Source: Streptomyces aurantiacus
GTDB taxonomy: Bacteria; Actinomycetota; Actinomycetes; Streptomycetales; Streptomycetaceae
Assembly: GCF_001418335.1 (NCBI RefSeq)
Contig: NZ_LIPP01000115.1
Span: 1 to 52,862 of the forward strand
DNA length: 52,862 nucleotides
Reading direction: 5' to 3'
Positions 26,170 to 35,219 of this stretch are shown here, in pieces (within the stretch, counting starts at the first letter, position 1; each line of letters starts with the position of its first letter). The notes beneath the pieces are model-generated. The model was given only the letters and a program-made list of their open reading frames with translations. It was not told the origin of the DNA and did no database searches. Made by a program: the position numbers and the translations under genes.

Positions 26170-27147
26170 TCAGTTGCGGGGGTAGTTCTGGTCGTACGGG
26201 TACTGCTGCTGGTCGTCTTGGTACTGCTGGGGGTACTGGGGTGCGTAGGGCTCGTTCTGCTGGTGGCCGTAGTTCTGGTCCGAGCCGTACGGCTGCTGCT
26301 GGTAGTAGTCCTGGCCCTGGTCGCCGTAGCCGTACTGCTGTCCCTGGTTGCCGTACTGGTCGTACTGGTCGTACTGGTCGCCGTAGCCCTGGTCCTGGCC
26401 GTGGCCGTGGCTGTTCTGGTGGGCCCCCGGGATCTGGCGGAGCTGGGTCGTCCTGTCGTCCATGGCGGGGCCCGCCGGAGGAACGTGGGCGCCGTGCGGC
26501 TCGGGCTGCGCCGGCTGCGGGTTCTTCTTGGACTTACCGCGGGCCCGCAGGAACTCGATGATGATCGGGACCACCGAGAGGAACACGATCAGGAGCAGGA
26601 TCGGCTCGATGTTCGTGTGGACGAACTCGATGCTGCCGAGCCAGGAGCCGAGCAGCGTGACACCGGCGCCCCAGAGGACGCCGCCGATCACGTTGAAGAT
26701 CAGGAACGAGCGGTACTTCATGCCGCTGACGCCGGCGATGATCGGCGTGAACGTACGCACGATGGGCACGAAACGGGCCAGCACCAGGGACTTCGGGCCG
26801 TACTTCTCGAAGAACTCGTGCGCCTTGACGACGTTCTCCTGCTTGAAGAGGCGGGAGTCCGGTCGGGTGAAGAGCGACGGGCCGACCTTCTTGCCGAACA
26901 TGTAGCCCGCCTGGTCACCGAGGATCGCGGCGAGGCAGATCAGGGCGACGGCACCCCACAGCGGGAAGTCCAGGGTGTTGGCGGTGATCAGCATGCCCGC
27001 CGTGAACAGCAGCGAGTCACCCGGCAGGAAGAAGCCGATGAGCAGGCCCGACTCGGCGAAGACGATCAGGAGCAGGCCCCAGATACCGAACGAGTCGAGC
27101 AGGTAGTCCGGATCCAACCAGCTTGGGCCGAGGGCAAGCGTCGTCAC
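26170..27147 (-). CDS. DedA-family membrane protein with Q/Y-rich tail
   Basis: A 325-residue membrane protein. The first ~205 residues are a complete DedA (SNARE-associated) domain: ESGLLIGFFLPGDSLLFTAG, AAILGDQAGYMFGKKVG, LARFVPIVRTFTPIIAGVSGM and a final span at about 180-200. DedA proteins are proton-dependent lipid/undecaprenyl-phosphate or small-molecule transporters. The last ~110 residues are hydrophilic and strongly Gln/Tyr/Gly/Asp-rich (QYDQYDQYGNQ, GYGDQGQDYYQQQPYG), a prion-like, disordered composition on the cytoplasmic side. The 9-bp repeat TACTGGTCG at about 26358-26378 contributes to it. Confidence 0.9.
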   Translation of the reverse strand: MTTLALGPSWLDPDYLLDSFGIWGLLLIVFAESGLLIGFFLPGDSLLFTAGMLITANTLDFPLWGAVALICLAAILGDQAGYMFGKKVGPSLFTRPDSRLFKQENVVKAHEFFEKYGPKSLVLARFVPIVRTFTPIIAGVSGMKYRSFLIFNVIGGVLWGAGVTLLGSWLGSIEFVHTNIEPILLLIVFLSVVPIIIEFLRARGKSKKNPQPAQPEPHGAHVPPAGPAMDDRTTQLRQIPGAHQNSHGHGQDQGYGDQYDQYDQYGNQGQQYGYGDQGQDYYQQQPYGSDQNYGHQQNEPYAPQYPQQYQDDQQQYPYDQNYPRN

Positions 27148-27408
27148 GATTCCGGGCTCCTGAGGCTGGTGTCTGAGGCTGATGGCTGGGGGTGGTGACT
27201 GAGGGTGGTGATTGGGGTGGTGACTGGGGGTGGCGGATTCAGCGGTGGGCTGAGGTGTGGCCGACCAAAGTTATCAACGTGCCACGACGTGGCCAGGTTC
27301 CACCGGCTCCTACAGGATGCACTGTGCCTCGACTGGGACAAAGCTGTGGGCCATGGTGTGGGCCATGGGGACCCCGCCCCTGACCCGACCCCGAGGACCG
27401 GAGGCACC

Positions 27409-28833
27409 GTGCCGCTCCACAAAGGCCCCGCGAAGTCCGACGACGATGCCGATGAGCGTCCCTCGACCGTCAATCCCTTCTACGGGGAGGCGAATCCGGT
27501 CGGCGGCATGACCGAGGCCCCGCCCCAGCACCGGCTGCCCGACGGGCCGCTGGCGCCCTCCACCGCGTATCAGCTGGTGCACGACGAGCTGATGCTGGAC
27601 GGGAACTCCCGCCTCAACCTCGCGACCTTCGTCACCACCTGGATGGAACCCCAGGCCGACGTACTGCTCGGCGAGTGCCGGGACAAGAACATGATCGACA
27701 AGGACGAGTATCCGCGCACGGCGGAGCTGGAGCGCAGGTGCGTGGCGATGCTCGCCGACTTGTGGAACGCGCCGGACCCGGCCGCCGCCGTCGGCTGTTC
27801 GACCACGGGATCCAGCGAGGCGTGCATGCTCGCGGGCATGGCCCTCAAGCGCCGCTGGACCAAGCGGAACGCGGACCGGTATCCGGGTCGGGGGGCCCGC
27901 CCGAATCTCGTCATGGGTGTCAACGTGCAGGTCTGCTGGGACAAGTTCTGCAACTTCTGGGAGGTCGAGGCCCGCCAGGTACCCATGGAGGGCGACCGCT
28001 TCCACCTCGACCCGGGGGCCGCCGCCGAGCTCTGCGACGAGAACACCATCGGTGTCGTCGGCGTCCTCGGCTCCACGTTCGACGGGTCGTACGAGCCGAT
28101 CGCCGAACTCTGCGCCGCGCTGGACGAGTTGCAGGCGCGCACGGGCCTGGACATCCCCGTCCACGTGGACGGCGCGTCCGGCGCGATGGTCGCCCCCTTC
28201 GTCGACGAGGACCTGGTCTGGGACTTCCGGCTGCCGCGCGTCGCCTCCATCAACACCTCGGGACACAAGTACGGGCTGGTCTACCCGGGCGTCGGCTGGG
28301 CGCTGTGGCGCTCGGCGGCCGAGCTGCCGGACGAGCTGGTCTTCCGGGTGAACTACCTGGGCGGCGACATGCCGACCTTCGCGCTGAACTTCTCGCGCCC
28401 CGGAGCCCAGGTCGTGGCGCAGTACTACACGTTCCTTCGGCTGGGCCGCGAGGGCTACCGGGCCGTCCAGCAGACGACGCGGGACGTCGCCCGGGGGCTC
28501 GCCGAACGGATCGAGGCGTTCGAGGACTTCCGGCTCCTCACGCGGGGCGACCAGTTGCCGGTGTTCGCCTTCACCACCGCTCCGGGCGTCACGGCGTTCG
28601 ACGTCTTCGACGTGTCCCGGCGGATGAGGGAGCGGGGCTGGCTGCTGCCCGCGTACACCTTCCCGGCCAACCGCGAGGACCTGTCCGTACTCCGGGTGGT
28701 GTGCCGCAACGGCTTCTCGTCCGACCTCGCCCAGCTGTTCACCGAGGACCTGGCACGGCTGCTGCCGGAACTACGCCGGCAGTCGCAGCCGCTGACGCGG
28801 GACAAGGGGGCGGCTACCGGGTTCCATCACTGA
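27409..28833 (+). CDS. gadB: Glutamate decarboxylase (PLP-dependent)
   Basis: Converts glutamate to GABA and CO2, consuming a proton (acid tolerance or GABA metabolism). It matches the GadA/GadB family throughout: YQLVHDELMLDGNSRLNLATF, GCSTTGSSEACMLAGMALKRRW, HVDGASGAMVAPF, the Schiff-base Lys287 in NTSGHKYGLVYPG, and FRVNYLGGDMPTFALNFSRP. 474 residues from GTG 27409, behind GGAGG at 27400-27404. No antiporter is adjacent. The 261-nt upstream gap contains a direct repeat TGTGGGCCATGG but no promoter I can assign. Confidence 0.95.
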   Translation: MPLHKGPAKSDDDADERPSTVNPFYGEANPVGGMTEAPPQHRLPDGPLAPSTAYQLVHDELMLDGNSRLNLATFVTTWMEPQADVLLGECRDKNMIDKDEYPRTAELERRCVAMLADLWNAPDPAAAVGCSTTGSSEACMLAGMALKRRWTKRNADRYPGRGARPNLVMGVNVQVCWDKFCNFWEVEARQVPMEGDRFHLDPGAAAELCDENTIGVVGVLGSTFDGSYEPIAELCAALDELQARTGLDIPVHVDGASGAMVAPFVDEDLVWDFRLPRVASINTSGHKYGLVYPGVGWALWRSAAELPDELVFRVNYLGGDMPTFALNFSRPGAQVVAQYYTFLRLGREGYRAVQQTTRDVARGLAERIEAFEDFRLLTRGDQLPVFAFTTAPGVTAFDVFDVSRRMRERGWLLPAYTFPANREDLSVLRVVCRNGFSSDLAQLFTEDLARLLPELRRQSQPLTRDKGAATGFHH

Positions 28834-28872
28834 GGCGGTTCCCTCACCGAGGCGGTTCCCTCGCTGAGGGAA
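28832..28872. terminator. Direct repeat plus short hairpin after gadB
   Basis: GAGGCGGTTCCCTC is repeated at 28832-28845 and 28849-28862. TTCCCTC (28856-28862) pairs with GAGGGAA (28866-28872) around GCT. It lies between the convergent gadB and glycosyltransferase genes; the stem is short. Confidence 0.5.
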
Positions 28873-28917
28873 GGACGACTGTCGGGCGGGGAACTCCTCA
28901 GTCGTGGTCAGTTGTCG

Positions 28918-30405
28918 TCAGTTGTCGTCCCGGACGTAGACGGTGACTCGCGCTCCGTTGACATGGGTTGTTCCGTACTCGCGGAAGTGGCGTCGCAGGG
29001 TGTTCGTCTTCGCTTTCTCCTGCGGGGTGGTCAGCGTGTGCGCGCGCGCCGCGCGGACCGCGACGATCCGGTCGAACTCCAGCATGCGTGCCGCGATGTC
29101 CTGGGCGGGAAGCTCGACACCCGCAAGCGTGTTCGACGAAACGGGATCCTGTGCCAGGGCGAGATCCGTCAGAAGACGGGTGTCCTCGGGGTCGGCCGCG
29201 GTCAGGATCCGGTGCTGGCCGGAGAGATAGAGCAGCCCGTCGCCGGAACGGCCTTCCTTGCGTACGGCGGCGCCGATGGCGGTGGCGTCATTGGTCCGGC
29301 TCTCGGGCGTCCTCAGGGAGAGGCCCAGCGAGAGGCCCGGCGGGACGAGCGCGGCCAGTACGGCAACCGTCGCGATCCACGCGATGCGGGAAGACCGCTG
29401 CCGCCGGTGCAAGTGATCCATGCAGGCGCCCAGCAGCAAGGCGATCCCGATATTGCTGTAGAGCACATACCGGTCTACGAAAAGAGGCTTGACCAGTGAG
29501 GCGATCAGCAGCAGAAGGCCCGGTAGCACAATGATCGGCACGGCCAGCACGGAGAGCCGTACGGGTCCCCTCGCCTTCAGGGGCGTGAAGGCACACACCA
29601 CGCCCACGGCCGCCACAGCCAGGACACCGGGAAGCCGCACCGGCCCGTCGATCCAGGACACCTGCCCCGACTGCCCCGCACTGCGGATCGCCAGCGGCAA
29701 CAGCCCGGCCACCACGCCCGCCGCGGTCACACTCCACGCCTTCAGCACCGGTCGTGGAACACGGGAGACGGCCAGCGTGACGCCGTGCGCGACCAGGGCG
29801 AGGACCGCGAACTCGTGCAGCAGACAGGCCAGCAGCATGGTGGAGCCGTAGACCGCCCACCGCCACCGGGCGCGCTGCGGGACGCTGACGACGAGCGCAT
29901 ACGTGGCCCAGGCGACCAGGGCGCAGACCATGGCGTACGAGCGGCCTTCCTGCGTGTATTTCTGTACCTGGGGAAGGAGCGGAAACACCAGCCCGGCCAG
30001 CAGCCCGGCCCGGGGTCCCGCCAGGCGCAGCCCCAGAAGCCCGACTCCGCTCGCCGCCACGGACATCGCCAGCACGGACGGCAGCCGCAACGTCAGCAGC
30101 CCGCCGCCGAAGAGACCGAAGATCTCGTGCATCACGGCGTAGTAGAGGGCATGGACCAGATCGGCGTGCTGGGCGGTGCGCCATATCTGCGAAAGGTCGC
30201 GGTGCGCGAGCTCGTAGGTGACGGACTCGTCCCCCCACATGGTGTTCTTCCTGCGGATACCCCAGAGCCCTGAAGCGATGGTCAGCAACAGGGGCGCGAT
30301 GACGACAACGGCTCCGGCCGGGCTCGGTGACGGCCGGCGGGCGGGTACGGAAACGGCAGGGGGAAGCGTCCTGGCCACAGCGGGGCCACGTTCAGCAACG
30401 GACAT
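28918..30405 (-). CDS. Membrane glycosyltransferase, GT39/ArnT-like
   Basis: A 495-residue polytopic protein (about 10 hydrophobic segments). The acidic loop after the first span, MWGDESVTYELAHRDLSQIW, and the following HADLVHALYYAVMHEIFGLFG, LRLPSVLAM, are typical of the GT39 (PMT/ArnT) superfamily, which uses polyprenyl-phosphate sugars at the membrane. LFPLLPQVQKYTQEGRSYAM is the second conserved loop. The C-terminal ~130 residues are soluble and extracellular. Acceptor unknown. The gene is divergent from a two-component system (128-nt gap), which could control it. Confidence 0.85.
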   Translation of the reverse strand: MSVAERGPAVARTLPPAVSVPARRPSPSPAGAVVVIAPLLLTIASGLWGIRRKNTMWGDESVTYELAHRDLSQIWRTAQHADLVHALYYAVMHEIFGLFGGGLLTLRLPSVLAMSVAASGVGLLGLRLAGPRAGLLAGLVFPLLPQVQKYTQEGRSYAMVCALVAWATYALVVSVPQRARWRWAVYGSTMLLACLLHEFAVLALVAHGVTLAVSRVPRPVLKAWSVTAAGVVAGLLPLAIRSAGQSGQVSWIDGPVRLPGVLAVAAVGVVCAFTPLKARGPVRLSVLAVPIIVLPGLLLLIASLVKPLFVDRYVLYSNIGIALLLGACMDHLHRRQRSSRIAWIATVAVLAALVPPGLSLGLSLRTPESRTNDATAIGAAVRKEGRSGDGLLYLSGQHRILTAADPEDTRLLTDLALAQDPVSSNTLAGVELPAQDIAARMLEFDRIVAVRAARAHTLTTPQEKAKTNTLRRHFREYGTTHVNGARVTVYVRDDN

Positions 30406-30533
30406 CGGCGGCAGGGCCTTTCAGCGGTGGCGAAGACGTGCCGCCAGCGTGCCCGGACCCCGTTGACCGGTTGCTGATCCAACCTGATCGGCCGGTCAGG
30501 AAAGCGGTTCTGCGCTGTGCGAGGCTGCACCGC

Positions 30534-31214
30534 ATGCGCATCCTGGTGGTCGAAGACGAGGTGGACCTTGCCCGCACCCTGCACACCGGTCTGACCACCG
30601 AGGGCTACAGCGTCGACCTCGCCCATGACGGCCGGCAGGGACTGTGGATGGCCCGGACCGGCGAATACGCCCTCGTCGTACTGGACTTGATGCTGCCCGG
30701 GCTCAACGGCTACAAGGTGTGCGCCCAGTTGCGCCGGGAGGGCAACGCGACCCCCGTTCTGGTGCTCACCGCGAAGGACGGGGACTGGGACCAGGCGGAG
30801 GCCCTGGACACGGGGGCCGACGACTACCTGGCCAAACCCTTCTCGTACATGGTGCTCGTCGCACGGCTGCGGGCCCTGGTCAGACGAGCCGCCACGGTCG
30901 CCCCGCCCGTCCTGGCCGTGGGCGACCTCTCGTTGGACGTCGCCGGCCGGGTCTGCCGCCGGGCCGGGGCCCGGGTGGAACTCACACCCCGGGAGTTCGC
31001 CGTGCTTGAACTGCTGGCCCGCCGGGCGGGCCAGGCGGTCTCCAAAGCGGATCTGCTCTACCACGCATGGCCCGACGAAGCCCTGGATCCCAACCTCGTG
31101 GAGGCGCGCGTCAGCGCGCTGCGCAAGAAGGTGGACGTCGCATTCCACCGGCAGTCCCTGCAGACCGTACGGGGCACCGGCTACCGATTGGTGGACGACC
31201 GTGAACGCGACTGA
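30534..31214 (+). CDS. OmpR-family response regulator
   Basis: A 226-residue regulator from ATG 30534. Receiver: MRILVVEDEVDLARTL, phospho-acceptor Asp51 in VVLDLMLPG, and KPFSYMVLVARL. The C-terminal winged helix is VELTPREFAVLELLARRAGQ, PNLVEARVSALRKKVD and the wing QTVRGTGYRLVDD. The stop overlaps the kinase gene, whose GTG is at 31201, so they form one operon. Confidence 0.95.
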   Translation: MRILVVEDEVDLARTLHTGLTTEGYSVDLAHDGRQGLWMARTGEYALVVLDLMLPGLNGYKVCAQLRREGNATPVLVLTAKDGDWDQAEALDTGADDYLAKPFSYMVLVARLRALVRRAATVAPPVLAVGDLSLDVAGRVCRRAGARVELTPREFAVLELLARRAGQAVSKADLLYHAWPDEALDPNLVEARVSALRKKVDVAFHRQSLQTVRGTGYRLVDDRERD

Positions 31215-32748
31215 GCCGCGACGCCGCTGGTGGCGTCGTACGTCGCCTCGTACCCGGCCTCGTACGTGGCTTCGTTCGGTACGAGCCCGCGCGGCCCTGG
31301 CCGCCGCCTCGACCGCCGCCGTCATCCTGGCCGGCATCGGCTGGTGGGTACACCACGACGTCTACCGCGAGAGCACAGGGATCGCCCAAGGGCAGACGGA
31401 GAGACAGTTCTTGGCTCTCGTCGATCAGCTGGAGAAGGGTGCGGTTCCCGCTCGCCGAAGCACCGTGCCGTATGAGATCGTCGCGACCGGCCGACGCGCC
31501 GCCGTCGCCTACGGCGGAGGCATGGAGGAGTTCGATCCCGGCACCCGCCATGTACTGCCCGCCCCACCGAAGGCCGAGTTGCCCGCCCCACCGGACGAGG
31601 GGCCGGACTGGGGCTATGCGACCCGTCCCGTGCGCCTGCCGGAGCGCCCCGACTCCGCACCCGGGGACCGGTTCGGCAAGGACGGCGGAACCTACCAGGT
31701 CATGTACGACGATGTCAGGGCCGATGAACTGAGCAGCGACACAGTCGCCGCTCTGGGTGTCGCCGCCGACGCTCAGCTGCGGGTCTATGTGGTGGTGCTC
31801 CCGCACGCAGCCGAGGACATCGCCGGGACCATCACCGAAGCCACCGACCGCCTGCTGCTGCAGGCCGGGCTCGTAGGCCTCGTACTGATCGCCGCCGTCG
31901 CCTACTTCGCCGTCCGCATCGCACTGCGGCCGGTCGAGGCCATCCGCGTCCTCACCGCCTCGGTCACCGCGAACGACCCCCGCGAACGCGTCACCGTCCC
32001 CGCCACCGGACACGAGATCACCGCCCTGGCCACCACCATCAACAGCACCCTCCAGCGCCTCGACGACGCCGCCGCCCAGCAGCGCCGCTTCGTCGCGGAC
32101 GCCGCCCACGAACTCCGCAGCCCCCTCACCACACTGCTGGCCAGCCTGGAAGTCGCGCTCGCCTACCCGGAACGCACCGACTGGCCCGCCGCGGCCACCA
32201 CCGCCGCACGACAGACCCGCCGCCTCCAGGCCCTCGCCGAAGACCTGCTGCTCCTCGCCCGCCTCGACACCCGAGCCCCCACAACCGGCCCCGAAACCGT
32301 CGACCTGACAGACCTGGCCTCCCGCCTGACCGAGCAATACCCCGTCACCGAACGACCGTTGACCCTCACCTGCGACAGCACCGCCCCCGCACCAGCCCCC
32401 GGAAACCCCGACGAATACGAACGACTGCTGCGCAACCTCATCGACAACGCCACCCGCCACGCCACACACCGCATCCAGATCACCGTCCGCAACCAGGACA
32501 CCTGGGTCGTCCTCACCGTGCACGACGACGGACCGGGCGTACCCACCGCCGACGCAGAGCGCATCTTCGAACGCTTCGTCCGCCTCGACGACGCCCGCTC
32601 CCGCGACCAGGGAGGCACCGGCCTGGGCCTCGCCATCGCCCGCGACCTGGCCCACCGCCACCGAGGCACCCTCACCCTCACCCCCCGAACGCTCGGAGCA
32701 TGCTTCGAGCTGCGCCTCCCACGAGCCCCCGCCCCGGCCGAGAAATGA
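31201..32748 (+). CDS. Sensor histidine kinase, HisKA/HAMP type
   Basis: A 515-residue sensor. A basic N-terminus made of RT-rich units (RRTSPRTRPRTWLRS, from a 12-bp repeat at about 31239-31276) precedes the first membrane span (about 32-50). An extracytoplasmic domain (51-220), a second span (about 221-240) and a HAMP-like linker follow. The H-box is DAAHELRSPLTTLL with His303, the N-box NLIDNATRHA, then DDGPGV, FERFVR and GGTGLGLAIARDL. It starts at GTG 31201, 14 nt inside the regulator gene. Signal unknown. Confidence 0.94.
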   Translation: MNATEPRRRWWRRTSPRTRPRTWLRSVRARAALAAASTAAVILAGIGWWVHHDVYRESTGIAQGQTERQFLALVDQLEKGAVPARRSTVPYEIVATGRRAAVAYGGGMEEFDPGTRHVLPAPPKAELPAPPDEGPDWGYATRPVRLPERPDSAPGDRFGKDGGTYQVMYDDVRADELSSDTVAALGVAADAQLRVYVVVLPHAAEDIAGTITEATDRLLLQAGLVGLVLIAAVAYFAVRIALRPVEAIRVLTASVTANDPRERVTVPATGHEITALATTINSTLQRLDDAAAQQRRFVADAAHELRSPLTTLLASLEVALAYPERTDWPAAATTAARQTRRLQALAEDLLLLARLDTRAPTTGPETVDLTDLASRLTEQYPVTERPLTLTCDSTAPAPAPGNPDEYERLLRNLIDNATRHATHRIQITVRNQDTWVVLTVHDDGPGVPTADAERIFERFVRLDDARSRDQGGTGLGLAIARDLAHRHRGTLTLTPRTLGACFELRLPRAPAPAEK

Positions 32749-32820
32749 CACGCTCCACCGGCGTTGTCAGTCCCCGCCGTTACTGTTCGGCCATTCACGA
32801 TCTTCAGGGAGGGTGGCTCG

Positions 32821-33294
32821 ATGGGCGCCAGTGGATGGGACTACGTCACCGGGTACGACGGCGATGTGAAGGCGGCATTGGGAACTTTGCAGACCAAGGT
32901 GTTCCAGGAGGAGTACGGCGACGGTGCCCACTACTCAAGCCTGAAGGACCTGTACGCGGACTCGGAGTTCATGGGCACGGAAGGCACCCATACGATCCTC
33001 GACATCGACACGGTTGTGGCCACGGATGACCTGCCGACACAGTCCGGTGTTGCCGACTACGGCACCCTGCGTCCTCTGGCACTCGACCGCGTCGCGCACC
33101 ACTTCGGCACCGACCGCCCGACGGTCGAGCAGTACGAAGAGCTCGCTGCCGCCGCCCGTGAGGCTGCGAACCATGAGGAACACGAACGAAGCCTCTTCGG
33201 CGAGTGCCAGATGCGGTGGACCGGCTGTTACGTCGTCCTCCACTTCGATGGCAGGCCGACTCATCTGGGAATTTTCGGATCCTCCGGAGACTAG
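32821..33294 (+). CDS. Hypothetical protein, unrecognised
   Basis: A 157-residue acidic soluble protein, no signal peptide or membrane span. ATG 32821 follows a good GGGAGG site. The N-terminus (GWDYVTGYDGDVKAALGTLQ) reads like an alpha/beta domain; there is a helix rich in Ala/Glu (about 110-130), and two cysteines near the end (FGECQMRWTGCYVVLHFDG). It directly precedes an HTH-DUF397 pair on the same strand with a 111-nt gap. I cannot assign a family. Confidence 0.75.
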   Translation: MGASGWDYVTGYDGDVKAALGTLQTKVFQEEYGDGAHYSSLKDLYADSEFMGTEGTHTILDIDTVVATDDLPTQSGVADYGTLRPLALDRVAHHFGTDRPTVEQYEELAAAAREAANHEEHERSLFGECQMRWTGCYVVLHFDGRPTHLGIFGSSGD

Positions 33295-33405
33295 GACTGG
33301 TCACCTGGAGTTGCCGATTGCATCCACAGTGTGACGTGTCGGGAGCTACGGTCGATGGAGGAGGGGCGTAGGCCCGCACGTCAGGACCACGGAGGGGTGC
33401 CAACG

Positions 33406-34266
33406 ATGCCGCCACGGAAGCCGAACCCGAACCGGGGCAACCATCACGACGGGTCAGCACGGATGGTGCTGGCCACGGAGCTCGCGCGGTTGCGCGAGAA
33501 GGCGAGCTTCTCGCTCAGCGAACTCGCGGACAAGACCGCCTACGACCGCACGCATCTGTACAGACTGGAGACGGGGGAAAAGCTGGGCTCACCGGCAGTG
33601 ATGGCAGCCCTTGATCAGACGTATGGGACAGGAAAACACCTGGCCGACCTCTGGGAGTTGGCCAGGGACGACGTCTTCCGCGACAAGTACAAGCGGTTCA
33701 TGGAACTGGAGAAGCGCGCCAGCGTATGGCAGCAGTACGCGATCGGGGCGATTCCGGGCTTGTTGCAGACGGAGAGCTACGCACGAGAGATGCTGGGGTT
33801 CGTGTACGCGGAGGACGAGGACGAGCTGGAGGTGCAGCTCGCGGCGCGAATGGCGCGCCAGGAACGGCTGCACGGCGAGGGCCGCCTGAACGTCCGCGCC
33901 ATCCTGGACGAGTCCGTCCTCCGTCGCCCGATGAAAGACGCCTCGGCCTGGCACCAGCAGCTACGACACCTGTTGCGGACGGCCGAATTCCCCAACGTCA
34001 CGGTCCAAGTGTTGCCCTACTCGGCAGGCCTGCACCACCTGTTGGGCACATCACTCACAGTGCTGTGGTTTCCTGACGGCACATCCGTCGCGTACAACGA
34101 AACCAACATGACCGCCGAACTCTTCGAAGAACCGGCCGATGTCGAACGGCTGAAGCTGTCTTACGATCTGCTCCGGGACTCCGCCCTTCCTCCCCGGGAG
34201 TCCGTGGCGCTGATCCGAAACATCCTGGAGGCCGGCACATCATGCGAATCCCGCCCATCAACCTGA
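33406..34266 (+). CDS. XRE-type HTH regulator with DUF5753 (Scr1/WhiJ-like)
   Basis: A 286-residue protein. The N-terminal Xre HTH is VLATELARLREKASFSLSEL then DRTHLYRLETGEKLGSPAVM. The DUF5753 region begins at about residue 100 (ELEKRASVWQQYAIGAIPGLLQTESYAREM) and contains the conserved ILDESVLRRPM and NVTVQVLPYSAGLH. ATG 33406 follows GGAGGGG. It overlaps the next gene, a DUF397 protein, by 25 nt. Such pairs are abundant in Streptomyces and affect development or antibiotic production; the DUF397 partner is thought to act with the HTH protein. Confidence 0.93.
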   Translation: MPPRKPNPNRGNHHDGSARMVLATELARLREKASFSLSELADKTAYDRTHLYRLETGEKLGSPAVMAALDQTYGTGKHLADLWELARDDVFRDKYKRFMELEKRASVWQQYAIGAIPGLLQTESYAREMLGFVYAEDEDELEVQLAARMARQERLHGEGRLNVRAILDESVLRRPMKDASAWHQQLRHLLRTAEFPNVTVQVLPYSAGLHHLLGTSLTVLWFPDGTSVAYNETNMTAELFEEPADVERLKLSYDLLRDSALPPRESVALIRNILEAGTSCESRPST

Positions 34267-34451
34267 GCACCGCATCGTGGCGCAAGTCCAGCTACAGCAA
34301 TTCCGAAGGAGGCGAGTGTGTAGAGATAGCCGACAGCCACTCCCCCCTCACCCCCGTCCGTGACAGCAAACGCCCCGAAGGCCCCGCCCTCCTCGTCGCC
34401 GCCCCCGCGTGGACGGCCTTCGTCGGTCATCTCAAGCACACCGCAGGCTGA
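34242..34451 (+). CDS. DUF397 protein, partner of the upstream HTH regulator
   Basis: A 69-residue protein with the family's STASWRKSSYSNSEGGECVEIA start and VRDSKRPEGPALLVAAPAWTAFVG end. It overlaps the regulator gene, so the two are co-translated. Its 3' end is 6 nt from the convergent ABC permease end. Confidence 0.93.
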   Translation: MRIPPINLSTASWRKSSYSNSEGGECVEIADSHSPLTPVRDSKRPEGPALLVAAPAWTAFVGHLKHTAG

Positions 34452-34457
34452 CCGCTC

Positions 34458-35219
34458 TCATACGCTGAGCCTGCGGAATCTGCGTACCGCCAGGGGGAAG
34501 AACACCGCCAGCAGTGCCAGCGGCCAGGCGACGGCCGCCCAGGTGTGGCCCGGCTCGGCGCCCGCCACGCCGAACAGGTCGCGTACGGCCGTGGCCGTCT
34601 GTGACAGCGGGTTCCATTCGACGACCGTGCCCAGCCAGGCCGGCATGGACTCGGGGGTCGCGATCGCGTTGGAGAGGAAGCCGACGGGCCAGACCAGGAT
34701 CTGCACGGCCTGCACCATCTCCGGCTTGCCCGCCACCATCGCCAGCAGGATGCCGATCCACAGCATCGCGAATCGCAGCAGCAGAAGCAGGCCCATGGCG
34801 CCCATGAAGGCGCCGAAGCCTCCGTGCACGCGCCAGCCGAGCGCGTACCCGACCCCGATCAGCACGACCAGGCCGAGCGCCGACTGGAGCATGTCGGCGG
34901 CCGAACGGCCCACCAGGACCGCTCCGTCGGCCATCGGCATCGAGCGGAAGCGGTCGATCACCCCCTTGTTGAGGTCCTGGGTGACGGCCAGCATCGTGCC
35001 CTCCAGGCCGAAGGCCATGGTCAGCGCGAACATGCCGGGCACCAGGAAGTCGACGTAGTCCCCGTCGACGCCCCGGCCGCCGCCGATCAGGTAGCTGAAC
35101 ATCAGCAGCAGCATCACGGGGAAGACCAGACCGACCAGGACCTGGGCCGGCTGCCGTGCCCAGTGGGCGAGTTCGCGGCGGGTCATGGTCCAGGAATCAC
35201 TCAGCGCGTACGTGGTCAT
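34458..35219 (-). CDS. ABC-2 type transporter permease
   Basis: A 253-residue membrane protein with six hydrophobic segments. [23 protein letters not shown] is the N-terminal cytoplasmic helix and first span; [22 protein letters not shown] and [19 protein letters not shown] carry the DrrB/ABC2 pattern. It overlaps the ATPase gene by 4 nt. Together they form a drug- or lipid-exporting pump, substrate unknown, probably controlled by the PadR gene upstream. Confidence 0.93.
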   Translation of the reverse strand: MTTYALSDSWTMTRRELAHWARQPAQVLVGLVFPVMLLLMFSYLIGGGRGVDGDYVDFLVPGMFALTMAFGLEGTMLAVTQDLNKGVIDRFRSMPMADGAVLVGRSAADMLQSALGLVVLIGVGYALGWRVHGGFGAFMGAMGLLLLLRFAMLWIGILLAMVAGKPEMVQAVQILVWPVGFLSNAIATPESMPAWLGTVVEWNPLSQTATAVRDLFGVAGAEPGHTWAAVAWPLALLAVFFPLAVRRFRRLSV

